From Minisyncoccota bacterium (lineage in GTDB: Bacteria > Patescibacteriota > Minisyncoccia > Minisyncoccales > Minisyncoccaceae): DNA of 5,853 nucleotides. The stretch is taken from NCBI GenBank assembly GCA_028689175.1, contig JAQTWS010000037.1, positions 1 to 5,853 of the forward strand. The letters are read 5' to 3'. Positions 5,624 to 5,853 of the stretch are shown here, piece by piece. A program made the translations under genes and the position numbers. How positions within the stretch are numbered: the stretch's first letter is position 1; each line of letters opens with the position of its first letter. Under the pieces are notes generated by a model. The model had not been told where the DNA came from, did not search any database, and worked only from the letters and a program-made list of their open reading frames with translations.

Positions 5624-5853
5624 TCACTTAATAATGTATGTTATAGAAACATTGGATGTTATCTTATTTTGCCCAGCTTCAATTGTTGCTACCGCATAGT
5701 CTGCTTTAGCCATTTCGTTATTCATCATTAATTCTTTACGAAAAGTTACTGGTGGCGCATAAGCACTTTCTGAAAAATCAACGATTCTAACCATTTTTAC
5801 TCCCAATTCTTTTTCAAGATTTTTAGCTTTTTCTTTTGCGCTTCTAATAGCTA
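5624..5853 (-). CDS. SIMPL (DUF541, YggE-like) domain protein, C-terminal 75 residues; 5' end outside window
   Basis: Seen: an open minus-strand frame from the window edge to the TAA at 5624-5626. The visible part starts AIRSAKEKAKNLEKELGVKM, a helix ending in L-G-V. It continues to RIVDFSES, a Y-A-P-P stretch and a final strand ITSNVSITYII. This order (A-x-x-K-A-x-x-L-x-x-x-L-G-V, then V-x-x-x-x-E-S, then a terminal V-x-V-x-x-x-Y/F) is the C-terminal half of SIMPL/DUF541 proteins. These are exported proteins of about 220-250 residues, such as E. coli YggE, linked to stress tolerance but without a firm biochemical role. An ATG and a TTG inside the fragment (around 5794 and 5806) are internal, because similarity continues upstream of them. 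The gene is followed by its own strong terminator. The family call rests on only a third of the protein. Confidence 0.75.
   Translation of the reverse strand, partial: AIRSAKEKAKNLEKELGVKMVRIVDFSESAYAPPVTFRKELMMNNEMAKADYAVATIEAGQNKITSNVSITYIIK

Noticed and set aside
1..5853. Possible alternative genetic code (TGA read as glycine, as in some Patescibacteria)
   Set aside because: No in-frame TGA occurs in about 1,780 codons and glycine is encoded by GGN, so the standard bacterial code fits.

Overview
The window is AT-rich bacterial DNA with compact genes that all stop at TAA. No in-frame TGA occurs in roughly 1,780 codons read. The most diagnostic gene is an exported cysteine-rich protein (4577-5452). 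Behind its membrane segment it has a W-x-E-P-T / A-P-L-N-T stretch, followed by a tail-fibre-like ATKGYIDG motif. I associate this combination with Patescibacteria (CPR, for example Parcubacteria-like lineages). That assignment is an inference from protein style and base composition, not from a marker gene.

Left part (1-3795, minus strand): a two-gene unit. mltG (2827-3795) encodes a membrane-anchored endolytic murein transglycosylase. Its TAA is separated by one base from the ATG of a very large bacterial alpha-2-macroglobulin gene (2825 down past position 1). Only the first 941 residues of that protein are in the window; the bait and thioester regions lie outside. A protease trap coupled to a peptidoglycan-cutting enzyme suggests a cell-envelope maintenance or defence unit. 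It parallels the known proteobacterial pairing of alpha-2-macroglobulin with PBP1c.

Middle (3796-4576): a short divergent promoter region serves mltG and a plus-strand gene (3881-4336). That gene starts at TTG behind a clear GGAGG and encodes a 151-residue helical-repeat protein resembling leucine-rich repeat variants. The gap after it (4337-4576) holds a decayed copy of the 3' end of the neighbouring cysteine-rich gene (4378-4434, open to 4485), with its own copy of the trailing hairpin. This tail-plus-hairpin duplication is the most unusual structure in the window.

Right part (4577-5853, minus strand): the intact cysteine-rich exported protein has a candidate promoter upstream. A strong terminator (5594-5616) separates it from the C-terminal 75 residues of a SIMPL/DUF541-family protein whose start is outside the window. 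Nearly everything here appears to act at or outside the cytoplasmic membrane, so the window reads as a cell-surface region. No tRNA, rRNA, CRISPR array, transposase or recombinase gene was seen.
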